From contig NZ_RDSM01000003.1 in the NCBI RefSeq assembly GCF_004115155.1, positions 434,001-498,000 of the forward strand: a stretch of 64,000 nt of DNA, written 5' to 3'. A program made the position numbers and the translations under genes. Shown here one piece after another: positions 1 through 9,567 of the stretch; position 1 is the first letter of the stretch; each line of letters opens with the position of its first letter. This stretch comes from Granulicella sibirica. Lineage in GTDB: Bacteria; Acidobacteriota; Terriglobia; Terriglobales; Acidobacteriaceae. A model generated the notes under the pieces. That model was not told the DNA's origin. It saw nothing but the letters and a program-made list of their open reading frames with translations, and ran no database searches.

Positions 1-369
1 GCAAATACGGGCGTGGCGAGCCAAAGGCCCAATTTGAACCCGGCAGGTAAGAGCGCGGCGTTCCAGCGCTCGCTTGCGCACTGGTTCGATAAGACGGCCT
101 ACGTCGTGGCTCCCACGTATACCTATGGCCAGGTTAGGGCCAATACGCTTCGCAGCGACGTCTATCGGCAGTATGACGGCTCTATTTTCAAGAACTTCGC
201 AATGCCAAGAGAGGGCGTTCTTTCGTTCCGGGCGGAGTTTTTCAACCTTTCGAATACAGCAAGCTTCAACGCACCAAACGCTACGATCGATACCAGTTCC
301 GCCGGTCAGGTGACGAGCACGTCTAATGCGCCACGGGATATTCAATTCGCCCTGAAGTACAACTTCTAA
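1..369 (+). CDS. TonB-dependent receptor (Oar-like), C-terminal fragment
   Basis: The reading frame is open from base 1 and ends at 369, so only the last 122 or so codons of a gene that begins outside the window are present. The sequence has the alternating pattern of outer-membrane beta strands (FFNLSNTASFNAPN and similar) and ends in an aromatic residue (LKYNF), the usual sorting signal of TonB receptors. The text resembles the barrel end of the large acidobacterial carboxypeptidase-regulatory TonB receptors, as in the complete gene at 37.2-41.2 kb. Position just before a glycosidase and sugar-acid operon fits uptake of plant oligosaccharides, which is inference. Family call is good; substrate is unknown. 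Confidence 0.8.
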   Translation, partial: ANTGVASQRPNLNPAGKSAAFQRSLAHWFDKTAYVVAPTYTYGQVRANTLRSDVYRQYDGSIFKNFAMPREGVLSFRAEFFNLSNTASFNAPNATIDTSSAGQVTSTSNAPRDIQFALKYNF

Positions 370-380
370 CGTACGGACAC

Positions 381-2132
381 ATGAAAGAGAGACGAGACGT
401 GAGGGTTTTCTTTGATCGGATGCGAGGGGTGGGAGCAGTGGCTCTCACCGTTGGGGCCTACCTAAGCGCCTATGCACAGGGCACAGTTCCGCCGCCGGCT
501 CCGGCTTCTTCGCAAGCGCCTGTTGTAATCGGGGTAGACCTTGCGAGAATCGTGGGCCCTTATAAGCCGATCTATAGCTGGTTCGGCTATGACGAAGCGA
601 ACTACACGACGATGCGGCATGGGACGGAGTTGCTGAAGGAGCTGCACGACCTTAGTCCGGCACCGGTGTATATCCGAGCCCATCACCTGCTGACCTCGGG
701 GGACGGTGTGGCTGAGCTGAAGTTCAGCTCGACCAATGTGTACTCGGAAGATGCAGATGGGAAGCCGGTGTATGACTTCAAGATCTTTGACGGGATCTTC
801 GATGCCTATAAAGCTGCGGGCGTGCGGCCGATGGTGGAGTTGGGATTCATGCCGAAGGATCTTGCCGCGGACCTTCCGAATCGGCACGAGCCTTACCAGG
901 TCCACTATCCGAAAAGCACTATCTCGGGAAAGTCAAACAACCCTCCGAAGGACTACGCGAAATGGGGAGAGCTTGCACGTGTGGTGACGGCTCACCTCGT
1001 GGAGCGCTATGGCAAGGAGACGGTGCTGCAGTGGTACTTCGAGGTCTGGAACGAGCCGGATATTGACTACTGGCACACGACACCAGAGGAGTACTGGAAG
1101 CTCTACGACTATGCCGTCGCGGGGGTTCGAGCGGCGCTTCCGGGAGCGAGGGTCGGCGGCCCGGCCTCGACAAGCCCCGGGAATCCAAAAGCATATGGCT
1201 TCCTGAAGAATTTTCTTGATCATGTGGATACAGGAAAGAGCGCGGCCAATGGTAAGGCGCTACCGATGGACTTCATTTCGTTTCATGCCAAGGGCTTTCC
1301 GACGATCAAAGAAGGCAAGGTCACGATGGGACTAAACCGCGAGATGAAGGATGCAGACCAGGGGTTTGATCTTATCTCGAAGTACCCAAAGTTCAGGAAC
1401 CTGCCAATCATCATCAGCGAGGCAGATCCTGAAGGGTGCGCGGCTTGTTCATCGAAAGTCAACCCGGCGAACAACTATCGGAATGGAACCCTTTATCCGG
1501 CGTATACGGCCGCGGCTTTCAAGGGACTGTTTGAACTGCAGGATCGACACAAAGTGAATCTACTCTCGATGCTGAGCTGGTCGTTCGAGTTTGAAGATAA
1601 GGATTACTTTGAAGGGTTTCGATCGCTGGCGACGAACGGGGTTGATAAGCCGGTGCTCAACGTCTTCCGCATGTTCGCGCTGATGTCGGGAAATCGCGTG
1701 ATGACGACGAGCTCGGGGCAGGTGCCGCTCGATACGCTGCTGAGTACGGGTGTTCGTGAGAATGCCGATGTGGATGCGCTGGCAACCATGGGAGATCGCG
1801 AGGCGGCGGTGCTGGCGTGGAACTATCACGACGTCGATGGGGCAGCGGAGGCTACCTCGGTGAATGTTGCGATCGCAGGGATCCCGAGTAATGTGCATCG
1901 GGTCTTGCTCGAGCACTACAGGCTCGATGACACGCACAGCAATGCCTACACGATATGGAAAGGTATGGGTTCGCCGCAACATCCTACGACGGAGCAGTAC
2001 GCACAATTGAAGGCAGCGGGTCAGCTCGAGTTGTTCAGTTCGCCTGAGTGGGTCGATGTCGAGCATGGCCAGGTAAGGCTTACGACGGAACTTCCCCGGC
2101 AGTCGGTCTCGCTGCTTCACCTGAAGTGGTAG
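381..2132 (+). CDS. Secreted glycoside hydrolase family 39 (beta-xylosidase-like)
   Basis: A 583-residue protein of the GH39 clan-A fold, whose members release xylose or iduronate from oligosaccharides with retention. The acid/base motif W-N-E-P-D is visible with Glu225, and a strand-7 nucleophile candidate, Glu347, lies in I-I-I-S-E-A-D. A hydrophobic export signal follows basic residues at the N terminus (about residues 14-34, ending AYAQG), so it probably acts in the periplasm or outside. The start is uncertain: ATG 381, GTG 399 and ATG 420 are all in frame, and none has a convincing ribosome site. The gene begins 11 bases after the receptor stop and runs into the MFS gene, suggesting one operon. 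Xylosidase specificity is inferred from the family. Confidence 0.85.
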   Translation: MKERRDVRVFFDRMRGVGAVALTVGAYLSAYAQGTVPPPAPASSQAPVVIGVDLARIVGPYKPIYSWFGYDEANYTTMRHGTELLKELHDLSPAPVYIRAHHLLTSGDGVAELKFSSTNVYSEDADGKPVYDFKIFDGIFDAYKAAGVRPMVELGFMPKDLAADLPNRHEPYQVHYPKSTISGKSNNPPKDYAKWGELARVVTAHLVERYGKETVLQWYFEVWNEPDIDYWHTTPEEYWKLYDYAVAGVRAALPGARVGGPASTSPGNPKAYGFLKNFLDHVDTGKSAANGKALPMDFISFHAKGFPTIKEGKVTMGLNREMKDADQGFDLISKYPKFRNLPIIISEADPEGCAACSSKVNPANNYRNGTLYPAYTAAAFKGLFELQDRHKVNLLSMLSWSFEFEDKDYFEGFRSLATNGVDKPVLNVFRMFALMSGNRVMTTSSGQVPLDTLLSTGVRENADVDALATMGDREAAVLAWNYHDVDGAAEATSVNVAIAGIPSNVHRVLLEHYRLDDTHSNAYTIWKGMGSPQHPTTEQYAQLKAAGQLELFSSPEWVDVEHGQVRLTTELPRQSVSLLHLKW

Positions 2133-2142
2133 GGCAACGGTG

Positions 2143-3435
2143 ATGATAAACCGCATGGGTCTGAAGACAAACGATGGAGTGCCGGTGCGTGGGCTTGAGG
2201 CGCGCTGGTATTTCGTCGCGCTGGTGACGGCGGCGATTGCGATCAGTTACTTCGACAGGCAGACGCTGCCGGTCGCGATCTCGGCAATTCAGCACACGAT
2301 CCCGATTTCGAACCAGCAGTTCTCCTACCTGCAAACTGCATTTCTGCTTTCCTATGCGGCGCTGTACGCGATAGGCGGGCGTCTCCTCGACTTACTGGGA
2401 ACGCGGCGCGGTTTCATGTTGATCATGCTCTGGTGGTCGCTCGCGTGTGCCATTCATGGGTTCGCAACGGGGTTCGGCATGTTGTTGGTTGCGCGCTTTT
2501 TGCTCGGCATGGGCGAGGGTGGGGCGTTTCCGGCTGCAACGCGCGTGGTGGCTGAGTGGATAGAACCGGAGGCGCGTTCGACGGCAATGGGCTTTATCAA
2601 TGCGGGGACGGCGATGGGGTCGGTGCTCGCTCCACCGCTGATTGGACTTCTGCTTCTGCATAGCGGGTGGCGGTCGGTGTTTTTTGTGTCGGGGGCGATT
2701 GGACTTGCGTGGGTAGTGTGGTGGATGGCTAGCTATCGGGGCAACACGATGGCGCTGTCTTCCGGAACGCTCGATGCAAGGCTGATAGCGCGGCACTTGA
2801 GCTTCCGAGAGATTATCGCCATCCCGAGCGTGCGGTCGCTTGTGTTCGCTAAGTTCATGAGTGACTCGGCCTGGTATTTCCTGCTGTTCTGGCTGCCAAA
2901 GTATCTTTACGATGCGAGACATTTCGATATCAAACAGGTGAGCCTTTATGCGTGGATTCCCTATGCTGCTTCCGGGCTTGGGAGTTTCCTTGGGGGTTGG
3001 TTCTCGAGCCGCCTGTTGCGTCGAGGCAGTTCGCTTGACCGGGCACGGAAGATCGCGCTTGGGCTGAGCGCTGCGTTTATGCCGGTTGTGATGCTTGTTC
3101 CGCTTGTTCCTGTGCAGCTTGCGATTCTTCTGTTCAGTATCGCGTTCTTCTGTCAGCAATCATGGTCCGGCCTGATTATGACAGTGCCGGCGGATATCTT
3201 TCCACTCTCCGCTGTGGGCACGGTTTCAGGTCTTGTGGGGTTTGGTGGGGCCATCGGCGGAGCTATATTCGGTGTTGTTGCTGGGTACTTACTTGGCCAT
3301 GGCTTTGGCTATGGCACGCTCTTCCTCCTCGTTGGAACATTTCATCTAATCGGCTATCTCGCGATCGTTCTATTTGCCGGAGAAATTCAACCGCTTCGCA
3401 GCCATGACCTCCTGGAGATTGAGAGCAACATATGA
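2143..3435 (+). CDS. MFS transporter, ACS (anion:cation symporter) family
   Basis: About 430 residues with twelve predicted membrane segments. The early motif S-Y-F-D-R-Q and the loop G-G-R-L-L-D-L-L-G-T-R-R after the second segment are typical of the ACS family that carries hexuronates, galactonate and other sugar acids. ATG 2143 is preferred over GTG 2140 because AGGG overlapping the previous stop gives a ribosome site with normal spacing. The next gene overlaps it by four bases (ATGA), so the two are translationally coupled. A role in taking up the sugar acid degraded by the next three enzymes is inferred from this context. Confidence 0.85.
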   Translation: MINRMGLKTNDGVPVRGLEARWYFVALVTAAIAISYFDRQTLPVAISAIQHTIPISNQQFSYLQTAFLLSYAALYAIGGRLLDLLGTRRGFMLIMLWWSLACAIHGFATGFGMLLVARFLLGMGEGGAFPAATRVVAEWIEPEARSTAMGFINAGTAMGSVLAPPLIGLLLLHSGWRSVFFVSGAIGLAWVVWWMASYRGNTMALSSGTLDARLIARHLSFREIIAIPSVRSLVFAKFMSDSAWYFLLFWLPKYLYDARHFDIKQVSLYAWIPYAASGLGSFLGGWFSSRLLRRGSSLDRARKIALGLSAAFMPVVMLVPLVPVQLAILLFSIAFFCQQSWSGLIMTVPADIFPLSAVGTVSGLVGFGGAIGGAIFGVVAGYLLGHGFGYGTLFLLVGTFHLIGYLAIVLFAGEIQPLRSHDLLEIESNI

Positions 3436-4604
3436 AAATTACTGAGGTGCGTACGCGCGTCGTTCAATGGGAAGGCGAGACGGTGCCTCTCCCTCCTCAC
3501 TTCTGCACAAACCCAATGGACCTGGTAAATTTCGGCGAAGCATCGATGGGAAACTTTGCCTTCCACGGATGGGTGCTTGTCGAGATCTTTACGGACACGG
3601 GGCTGGTGGGGCTGGGAAACGCCGCTCTCTCACCTCTTGTGACGAAGACGCTGATCGATACCTATCTGAAGCCGTTGCTACTTGGCGCTGACCCTTGGGA
3701 CACAGAGTACCTGTGGCAGCAGATGTATCGGCGGACGATGGCCTTTGGACGCAAGGGCGTGGCCATGACGGCTATCTCCGCTGTCGATATCGCGCTTTGG
3801 GACATCCTGGGGAAAGACGCAAAGCAGCCTGTGTATCGCCTGCTAGGGGGGCGAACGAAGGATCGGATACCGGTTTATGCCAGCAGGCTCTATTCCATGC
3901 CGCTCGACGAACTACGGGTCGAAGCGCAGAAGTATAAGGACGAAGGCTATCAGGCAATGAAGCTGCGCTTCGGCTGGGGTCCGCTGGACGGCGCTGCCGG
4001 TATGCAGAAGAACATCGAGTTGGTACGAACGGTTCGCGAGGTGATTGGGGAGGGGATCGACCTGATGGCCGACGCGTACATGGGATGGACGCTCGATTAT
4101 GCGAAGCGCATGCTTCCTCTGCTCGAGCCGTTTCATCTACGCTGGCTGGAAGAAGCCGTCATTCCTGACGACACGCGTGGTTACAAGGCTCTAAAGGAGT
4201 ATGGGAGGGTGCCGATTGCGGGAGGCGAACACGAGTTTACGATCTTCGGATTTCGTGAGCTGCTGGAGGCGAATGCGCTCGACTATATCCAGTTCGATAC
4301 GAACCGGGTGGGTGGGATCAGCCAGGCACGGAAGATATGCGCGCTGGCGGAGTCGTTCCAGGTGCCGGTGGTTCCGCATGCGGGGCAGATGCATAACTAC
4401 CATGTGTCGATGGCTAGTTTGAATTGCCCTATCTCGGAGTTCTTTCCGAGGGTGGATGTCGAGGTAGGGAATGAGTTGTTCTGGTATATCTTCGACGGCG
4501 AGCCGGTGCCGACGCATGGATATATCGACCTCGATGAGGGCGTTCCGGGGCTTGGGCTTGCGGTCAATGAAGAGTCGCTGAAGCGCTTCACGATTATTGA
4601 ATAG
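3432..4604 (+). CDS. Enolase-superfamily sugar-acid dehydratase (rhamnonate dehydratase-like)
   Basis: A 390-residue mandelate racemase/muconate lactonizing-type enzyme: an N-terminal capping domain (about 1-130) and a C-terminal barrel. Metal ligands appear as Asp214 (D-A-Y-M-G-W), Glu240/241 (W-L-E-E-A) and Glu266 (G-G-E-H-E). The catalytic His316 sits in V-P-H-A-G, the arrangement seen in L-rhamnonate dehydratases, as do the H-F-x-T-N-P-M-D start and K-L-R-F-G-W-G-P motif. The expected reaction is loss of water from an aldonic acid to give a 2-keto-3-deoxy acid. The precise sugar acid cannot be read from sequence; fuconate, arabinonate or galactonate remain possible. Confidence 0.82.
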   Translation: MKITEVRTRVVQWEGETVPLPPHFCTNPMDLVNFGEASMGNFAFHGWVLVEIFTDTGLVGLGNAALSPLVTKTLIDTYLKPLLLGADPWDTEYLWQQMYRRTMAFGRKGVAMTAISAVDIALWDILGKDAKQPVYRLLGGRTKDRIPVYASRLYSMPLDELRVEAQKYKDEGYQAMKLRFGWGPLDGAAGMQKNIELVRTVREVIGEGIDLMADAYMGWTLDYAKRMLPLLEPFHLRWLEEAVIPDDTRGYKALKEYGRVPIAGGEHEFTIFGFRELLEANALDYIQFDTNRVGGISQARKICALAESFQVPVVPHAGQMHNYHVSMASLNCPISEFFPRVDVEVGNELFWYIFDGEPVPTHGYIDLDEGVPGLGLAVNEESLKRFTIIE

Positions 4605-4614
4605 GCGAGGGGTC

Positions 4615-5628
4615 ATGGTGCACTTGGTTCAGATTACGGATGGGAGTTCGCGGCGTGTGGCTGTGGTTGAGGAGCCTTCGCTGCGGTGTTTGGTGGGAGT
4701 GGCTTCGGTGTATGAGCTTGCGATGCGTTGTCTCGGTGAGGGGGCTTCGCTTTCGGGTATGGCTCTCTCTTTGGCGCAGGGCGAGGTGCTCTCGTATGAC
4801 GAGGTGTATGCGGGGGTTTTGGCGTGGCGGTTGCTTGCGCCGATCGATGTGCCGGGTGAGCCTTCGCGTGTGCTGGTCGCAGGGACCGGGTTGACGCATC
4901 TCGGGAGCGCGCGGGAGAGGCAGGCGATGCATCGTGCGGACAAGGCGCATGAGGCTGAAGTGACAACCGATAGCATGCGGATGTTTCAGTGGGGCGTCGA
5001 AGCTGGGCGGCCTGCGAAGGGGTCGATCGGGATCGCTCCCGAGTGGTTTTACAAGGGCGATGGGTCTGTGCTGCGGGCTCCGTTCGAGGCGCTCGAGATA
5101 CCGGGGCACGCGGAGGATGGGGGCGAAGAGGCTGAGCTGGCGGGGGTGTATGTGATTGGCGAGGATGGGTCGCCGCATCGGATTGGGTTCGCTGCGGGAA
5201 ATGAGTTTTCGGATCACAAGTTTGAGAAGAAGAACTATCTCAATCTTGCGGGATCGAAGCTGAGGCAGTGCAGCCTTGGGCCTGAGCTTGTGGTGGGGAT
5301 GGAGTTCGATGACGTCAAGGGTGAGGTGAGAATTGAACGGAAGGGTGAGACGGTGTGGAGCAAGAGGATTGCGAGTGGTGAGGCAAATATGTGTCACTCG
5401 CTGGCGAACCTCGAGCATCATCACTTCAAGTTCGATGGACATCGACAACCGGGCGGAGTGCATGTGCACTTCTTTGGGGCGGACACGCTTTCGTTTAGCG
5501 ATGGGGTTGCGCTGGTGGATGGGGATTGGGCCGAGGTGCGGTTCGAGGGGTTTGGACGGGCGCTTCGGAATCCTATTCGTGAGGTAGATACGATGACGGT
5601 GCCGGTAACCGTCGCGGTGTTTGAGTAA
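4615..5628 (+). CDS. AraD1/GguC family protein (FAH fold)
   Basis: About 337 residues resembling the AraD1 (GguC) branch of the fumarylacetoacetate hydrolase superfamily, which acts on 2-keto-3-deoxy or diketo sugar acids. Acidic metal-binding residues typical of the fold are seen around H-E-A-E-V-T-T-D-S and in F-A-A-G-N-E-F-S-D-H. ATG 4615 is chosen because GGCGAGGGG lies just upstream, whereas the longer frame begins with TTG inside the previous stop. It follows the dehydratase by ten bases, so its substrate is probably that enzyme's product. Whether it dehydrates or cleaves that product is not decidable here. Confidence 0.75.
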   Translation: MVHLVQITDGSSRRVAVVEEPSLRCLVGVASVYELAMRCLGEGASLSGMALSLAQGEVLSYDEVYAGVLAWRLLAPIDVPGEPSRVLVAGTGLTHLGSARERQAMHRADKAHEAEVTTDSMRMFQWGVEAGRPAKGSIGIAPEWFYKGDGSVLRAPFEALEIPGHAEDGGEEAELAGVYVIGEDGSPHRIGFAAGNEFSDHKFEKKNYLNLAGSKLRQCSLGPELVVGMEFDDVKGEVRIERKGETVWSKRIASGEANMCHSLANLEHHHFKFDGHRQPGGVHVHFFGADTLSFSDGVALVDGDWAEVRFEGFGRALRNPIREVDTMTVPVTVAVFE

Positions 5629-5647
5629 GTAAGTCGATAGGAGAGTT

Positions 5648-6517
5648 ATGGCGCAGACAGTGGCAATTCTTGGTCTTGGCACGATGGGTCTTGGGATGGC
5701 GGATAACCTGCTGAAGGCGGGGTTCTCGCTGAGTGTGTATAACCGGACTGCTGCGAAGGCGGATGGGCTTCGTGAGCGGGGGGCGAAGGTTGGGGCGACA
5801 CCGGAGGAGGCGGTGAAGGGGGCTTCGGTGATTGTGTCGATGCTGTCGGATGATGCGGCTTCGCGGCAGGCATGGGTTGGGGGGGATGGGGCGCTGGCTG
5901 GTGCCGAGGATGGGGCTGTGCTGGTTGAGGCGAGTACGGTGAGCCCGGCTTGGATTGCGGAGTTGGGCGGGCTTGCTCATGCTCGTGGGCTTGAGCTTCT
6001 GGATGCGCCGGTGACAGGAAGCCGGGTGGCGGCGGCCACGGGGCAGCTTGCGTTTCTTGTGGGTGGATCGGCCGGGGCATTGGCGAAGGTGGACCCTGTG
6101 TTGAAGGCGATGAGCAAGGAGATCGTGTACCTGGGTCCGGCGGGGAGCGGGGCGAAGCTGAAGCTGGTGAATAACTTTCTGTGCGGCGTGCAGATCGCTT
6201 CGCTTGCCGAGGGGCTTGCGTGGCTTGAGCGGAGCGGGTTGGATGTCGAGAAGGCGCTTGGGGTGTTGAAGAGTGGGGCTCCGGGGAGTCCGCTGCTGGC
6301 GGGGATTTCAGCGCGGATGCTTGGCCGGGATTATACGGTGAATTTTCTGCTGAGCCTGATGTCGAAGGATCTGCTGTATGCACATGAAGCGGCGGCCGAA
6401 GCGGGGGTTGAGTTGACCACGGCGACGAATGCGCGGGCGCTGTTCGAGTCGGCTGCGACGAAGGGGTTTGCCGATCAGGATATGGCTTCGGTGATCGAGC
6501 CGATCCGTAACGCGTAG
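5648..6517 (+). CDS. NAD(P)-dependent beta-hydroxyacid dehydrogenase (GarR/3-hydroxyisobutyrate type)
   Basis: A 289-residue enzyme with an N-terminal Rossmann domain (G-L-G-T-M-G, residues 9-14), the substrate signature D-A-P-V-T-G-S-R near residue 120, and a conserved lysine region K-L-V-N-N near 175. This is the layout of 2-hydroxy-3-oxopropionate (tartronate semialdehyde) and 3-hydroxyisobutyrate dehydrogenases. AGGAG five bases before the ATG supports the start. As the fifth gene of the sugar-acid operon it could reduce an aldehyde product of 2-keto-3-deoxy acid cleavage, which is inference. The exact substrate is open. Confidence 0.82.
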   Translation: MAQTVAILGLGTMGLGMADNLLKAGFSLSVYNRTAAKADGLRERGAKVGATPEEAVKGASVIVSMLSDDAASRQAWVGGDGALAGAEDGAVLVEASTVSPAWIAELGGLAHARGLELLDAPVTGSRVAAATGQLAFLVGGSAGALAKVDPVLKAMSKEIVYLGPAGSGAKLKLVNNFLCGVQIASLAEGLAWLERSGLDVEKALGVLKSGAPGSPLLAGISARMLGRDYTVNFLLSLMSKDLLYAHEAAAEAGVELTTATNARALFESAATKGFADQDMASVIEPIRNA

Positions 6518-6558
6518 TACGTCTTACGTTGGCCGTTTGTTCGAGGTAGGTAGACCTT

Positions 6559-8730
6559 ATGAGAAATGCTCTCGCTGCTCTGGGTTTGTTGTCCGCGTGT
6601 GTGATGGCTTCCGGGCAGGCTGCGCCCGTTTACCAGGATCCGTCGAAGCCGATTGAGATGAGGATTGCGGATCTTGTGGGGCGGCTTACGCTTGAGGAGA
6701 AAGCGCAACAGCTGAACCATCTGAATAAGGGTATTCCGCGGCTTGGCATTCCTATGTGGGGTGGGTGGAACCAGACGCTGCATGGGGTGTGGTCGAAGGA
6801 GCCGACTACGCTGTTCCCTGCCCCTATTGCGATGGGGGCTACGTGGGATCCGGCGCTGGTGCATAGGATCGCCGATGCGATGTCGGATGAGGGACGGGCG
6901 CTGTATAACGCAAAGGCGGAGGGGCCCCGGTCGCAGCATGGGTTGGTGTACCGGTCGCCGGTGATCAATATCAGCAGGGATCCGCGGTGGGGGCGGATCC
7001 AGGAGGTGTTCAGCGAGGATCCGTGGCTGACGAGCAGGATGGCTGTGGCGTATGTGAAGGGGTTGCAGGGTGAGGATGTCAACCATCTGAAGCTGGCGGC
7101 TACGGTGAAGCATTTTGCGGTGAACAATGTCGAGACGGGACGGCAGCATCTTTCGGCCGAGGTGGATGAGCGGAATTTGATGGAGTATTGGCTGCCGCAT
7201 TGGAAGGCGGCGATTATGGAGGGGCATGCGCAGTCGGTCATGTCCTCGTACAACGCGATCAATGGGACGCCGGATGCGATGAACCACTACCTGCTGACGG
7301 ATATTCTGCGGAAGAAGTGGGGCTTAGATGGGTTCGTGACGGATGACCTTGGGGCGGTGGCGCTGCTGACGGGAAGCCGGAATTCGAATGCGGCCGAGCA
7401 GGGGCAGAGGGCTTCGGAGGATCCGGTAGAGGCGGCGGCGGTTGCGATCAGGGCCGGGAATGACTCGGACGATACGGAGTTCGAGACGAATATTCCTCTG
7501 GCGGTGAAGCGCGGGTTGCTGACGACGAAGGATGTCGACCAGGCGGTTTCGCGTGTGCTGCGGGTGGGGTTTCGGCTGGGGGCGTTCGATCCTCCGGAGA
7601 AGAGCCCCTATGCGGGTATTTCGATGAGCGTTGTCCGTTCGCCGGAGCATCTGGAGCTTTCGCTGAAGGCTGCGGAGGAGTCGATTACGCTGCTGACGAA
7701 TCAGCATGACTTTCTACCGTTGAAGCGTGATTCGGTGCATTCCATCGCAGTGATCGGGCCGGCGGGGTATAACGGGTATGAGACGGGAAATTACTATGGC
7801 AAGCCGTTTCGCAAGGTGGGGCCGCTGACGGGGTTGCGGGATCTGCTTGGGGATGGGGTCAGGGTGCAGTATGAGCTGGGCGCGGGGTTTACGGAGGCGG
7901 CGGATCCGGCGGCGATTGCAAGGGCTGTGGAGTTGGCGAGGAAGTCGGATGTGGCTGTGCTGTTTCTGGGGACGGATCTTCACGTCGAGGCGGAGGGTCG
8001 GGATCGACGGGATCTGAATCTGCCGGGGGCACAGGAACAATTGATGGAGGCGGTGTTTGCGGCGAATCCCAAGACGATCCTGGTGCTGATGAACGCGGGG
8101 CCGCTTGCAGTGACGTGGGCTCACGATCATCTGCCGGCAGTTCTTGAAGGATGGTATCCGGGTGAGGCGGGTGGGACGGCGATTGCACGGGCTCTGTTTG
8201 GTGAGGACAATCCGGGTGGACATATCCCGTACACGATGTACGCGAGCCTCGATGGGGTTCCACCGCAGAACGAGTACGACGTGAGCAAGGGGTACACGTA
8301 TCTCTACTTCAAAGGTGTGCCGCTTTATCCGTTTGGGCATGGGTTGAGCTATACGCATTTCGAGTACAGCCATCTGACGCTTTCGGCTGCTTCGGTCGCG
8401 AAGACGGGGCAAGTGGATGTCTCGTTCGATCTGAAGAATGTGGGGGCGAGAGCTGGGGCGGAGGTCCCGCAGCTTTATACGCACCAGGCGCAGAGCGGGG
8501 TGGTTCAGCCGATCAAGAGTCTGCGGGCGTTCGAGCGGGTGAGTCTCGCGGCGGGAGAGACGAAGCGGGTTCACTTTGTGTTTCCTGCTTCGCAACTGGC
8601 CTTCTATGACGTGCATACGCATGGCTTCGTGGTTGAGCCAGGGGAGTTCCGTATTTTGATTGGGTCGTCGTCGGAGGATATCCGGTTGAAGTCTTCGCTT
8701 ACCGTCGTGGGAGGCGTTGCGAAGAAGTAG
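6559..8730 (+). CDS. Secreted glycoside hydrolase family 3 (beta-glucosidase/beta-xylosidase)
   Basis: A 723-residue GH3 enzyme. A signal peptide (about 1-22, ending ASGQA) precedes the barrel domain. The strand motif G-F-V-T-D-D-L-G-A-V contains the expected nucleophile Asp262. The alpha/beta sandwich domain (about 375-580) and the C-terminal fibronectin-III-like domain (about 620-715) follow, giving the usual full length. GAGGTAGG upstream supports ATG 6559. It is the last gene of the plus-strand cluster and meets the convergent ctaG gene four bases later. Together with the GH39 enzyme it suggests breakdown of xylan-type oligosaccharides; the sugar preferred is not proven. Confidence 0.88.
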   Translation: MRNALAALGLLSACVMASGQAAPVYQDPSKPIEMRIADLVGRLTLEEKAQQLNHLNKGIPRLGIPMWGGWNQTLHGVWSKEPTTLFPAPIAMGATWDPALVHRIADAMSDEGRALYNAKAEGPRSQHGLVYRSPVINISRDPRWGRIQEVFSEDPWLTSRMAVAYVKGLQGEDVNHLKLAATVKHFAVNNVETGRQHLSAEVDERNLMEYWLPHWKAAIMEGHAQSVMSSYNAINGTPDAMNHYLLTDILRKKWGLDGFVTDDLGAVALLTGSRNSNAAEQGQRASEDPVEAAAVAIRAGNDSDDTEFETNIPLAVKRGLLTTKDVDQAVSRVLRVGFRLGAFDPPEKSPYAGISMSVVRSPEHLELSLKAAEESITLLTNQHDFLPLKRDSVHSIAVIGPAGYNGYETGNYYGKPFRKVGPLTGLRDLLGDGVRVQYELGAGFTEAADPAAIARAVELARKSDVAVLFLGTDLHVEAEGRDRRDLNLPGAQEQLMEAVFAANPKTILVLMNAGPLAVTWAHDHLPAVLEGWYPGEAGGTAIARALFGEDNPGGHIPYTMYASLDGVPPQNEYDVSKGYTYLYFKGVPLYPFGHGLSYTHFEYSHLTLSAASVAKTGQVDVSFDLKNVGARAGAEVPQLYTHQAQSGVVQPIKSLRAFERVSLAAGETKRVHFVFPASQLAFYDVHTHGFVVEPGEFRILIGSSSEDIRLKSSLTVVGGVAKK

Positions 8731-8733
8731 GGC

Positions 8734-9564
8734 TTATGCCCGGTTCGATCTGTCGCCGCGTACGAGGTGGAGGGCGAGGATGACAGCGGGCAGAAGGAAG
8801 GCGAGGGAGCCGAGGACCCACATAATAACGGCTCCGAGAACCTGGTCTTCGAGGGGCTCGACCTGGAACGGGTTGGGATGGGTGAGGTAGAAGCTGTAGA
8901 CGGGGCGGTCGCAGAAGGACAGGAAGGCCGAGAGAATCGTGTTCACCACGTCGGCTGAGACGAGGTAGAGGAGGATGCCCCAGTTGAGGCGCTTCGCCTC
9001 CGATGGCCACGGCCGAATGATGCACCACCAGAAGAGGATCGAGGTGCCGAGGAAGCAGATGTGCTCGACGGCGTGCCAGTTCTCGTGCTCGAGGGCGAAG
9101 TTGTAGGCGCTGGGGATGTGCCAGGCAAGGAAGCTGATGTTCATGGCGAACCAGGCGACGACGGGCCGGGTGAGCCAGTGGAGAAAGCGACGCAAAAACG
9201 TCAGGCGGAGAAGCGGGCCGATGAGGTTGCGGCGAAGGACGACCGGGAGGCCGCGAAGGAGCGGGACGACGGGCAGGCCGTAGAGAAGAAGCGGGGGGAC
9301 TACCGACATGAGGAGCAGGTGCTCGATCATGTGGGCGCTGAGGAGGACGTCAGCGAAGCCGTCCATGGGGGATGCGATGGCAAGCCAAAGGACGGCAAGT
9401 CCCGAATAGAACGATGCGAGACGGAGAAGGTCGAACTGCTGCGGGCGTGTCTTGCCTATCTCCAGCCAGCCGCGGAGGTAAACGATGGCGGTGAGGGCAA
9501 CGGACAGAGTTAGCCAGGGCGGTGGGGACCAGCTTAGGAAGATGGCTTGCGCTGCATCTGACAT
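8734..9564 (-). CDS. ctaG: Cytochrome c oxidase assembly factor CtaG (caa3 type)
   Basis: A 276-residue membrane protein of the Caa3_CtaG family, with about seven hydrophobic segments and the conserved H-M-I-E-H-L-L-L-M stretch whose histidines are thought to handle copper. It acts in assembly of the CuB centre of caa3 oxidases. It is the last gene of the eight-gene minus-strand respiratory operon, three bases after the cytochrome b gene, and ends against the convergent GH3 gene. It is unrelated to the CtaG/Cox11 proteins of Proteobacteria. Confidence 0.85.
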   Translation of the reverse strand: MSDAAQAIFLSWSPPPWLTLSVALTAIVYLRGWLEIGKTRPQQFDLLRLASFYSGLAVLWLAIASPMDGFADVLLSAHMIEHLLLMSVVPPLLLYGLPVVPLLRGLPVVLRRNLIGPLLRLTFLRRFLHWLTRPVVAWFAMNISFLAWHIPSAYNFALEHENWHAVEHICFLGTSILFWWCIIRPWPSEAKRLNWGILLYLVSADVVNTILSAFLSFCDRPVYSFYLTHPNPFQVEPLEDQVLGAVIMWVLGSLAFLLPAVILALHLVRGDRSNRA

Positions 9565-9567
9565 TAG

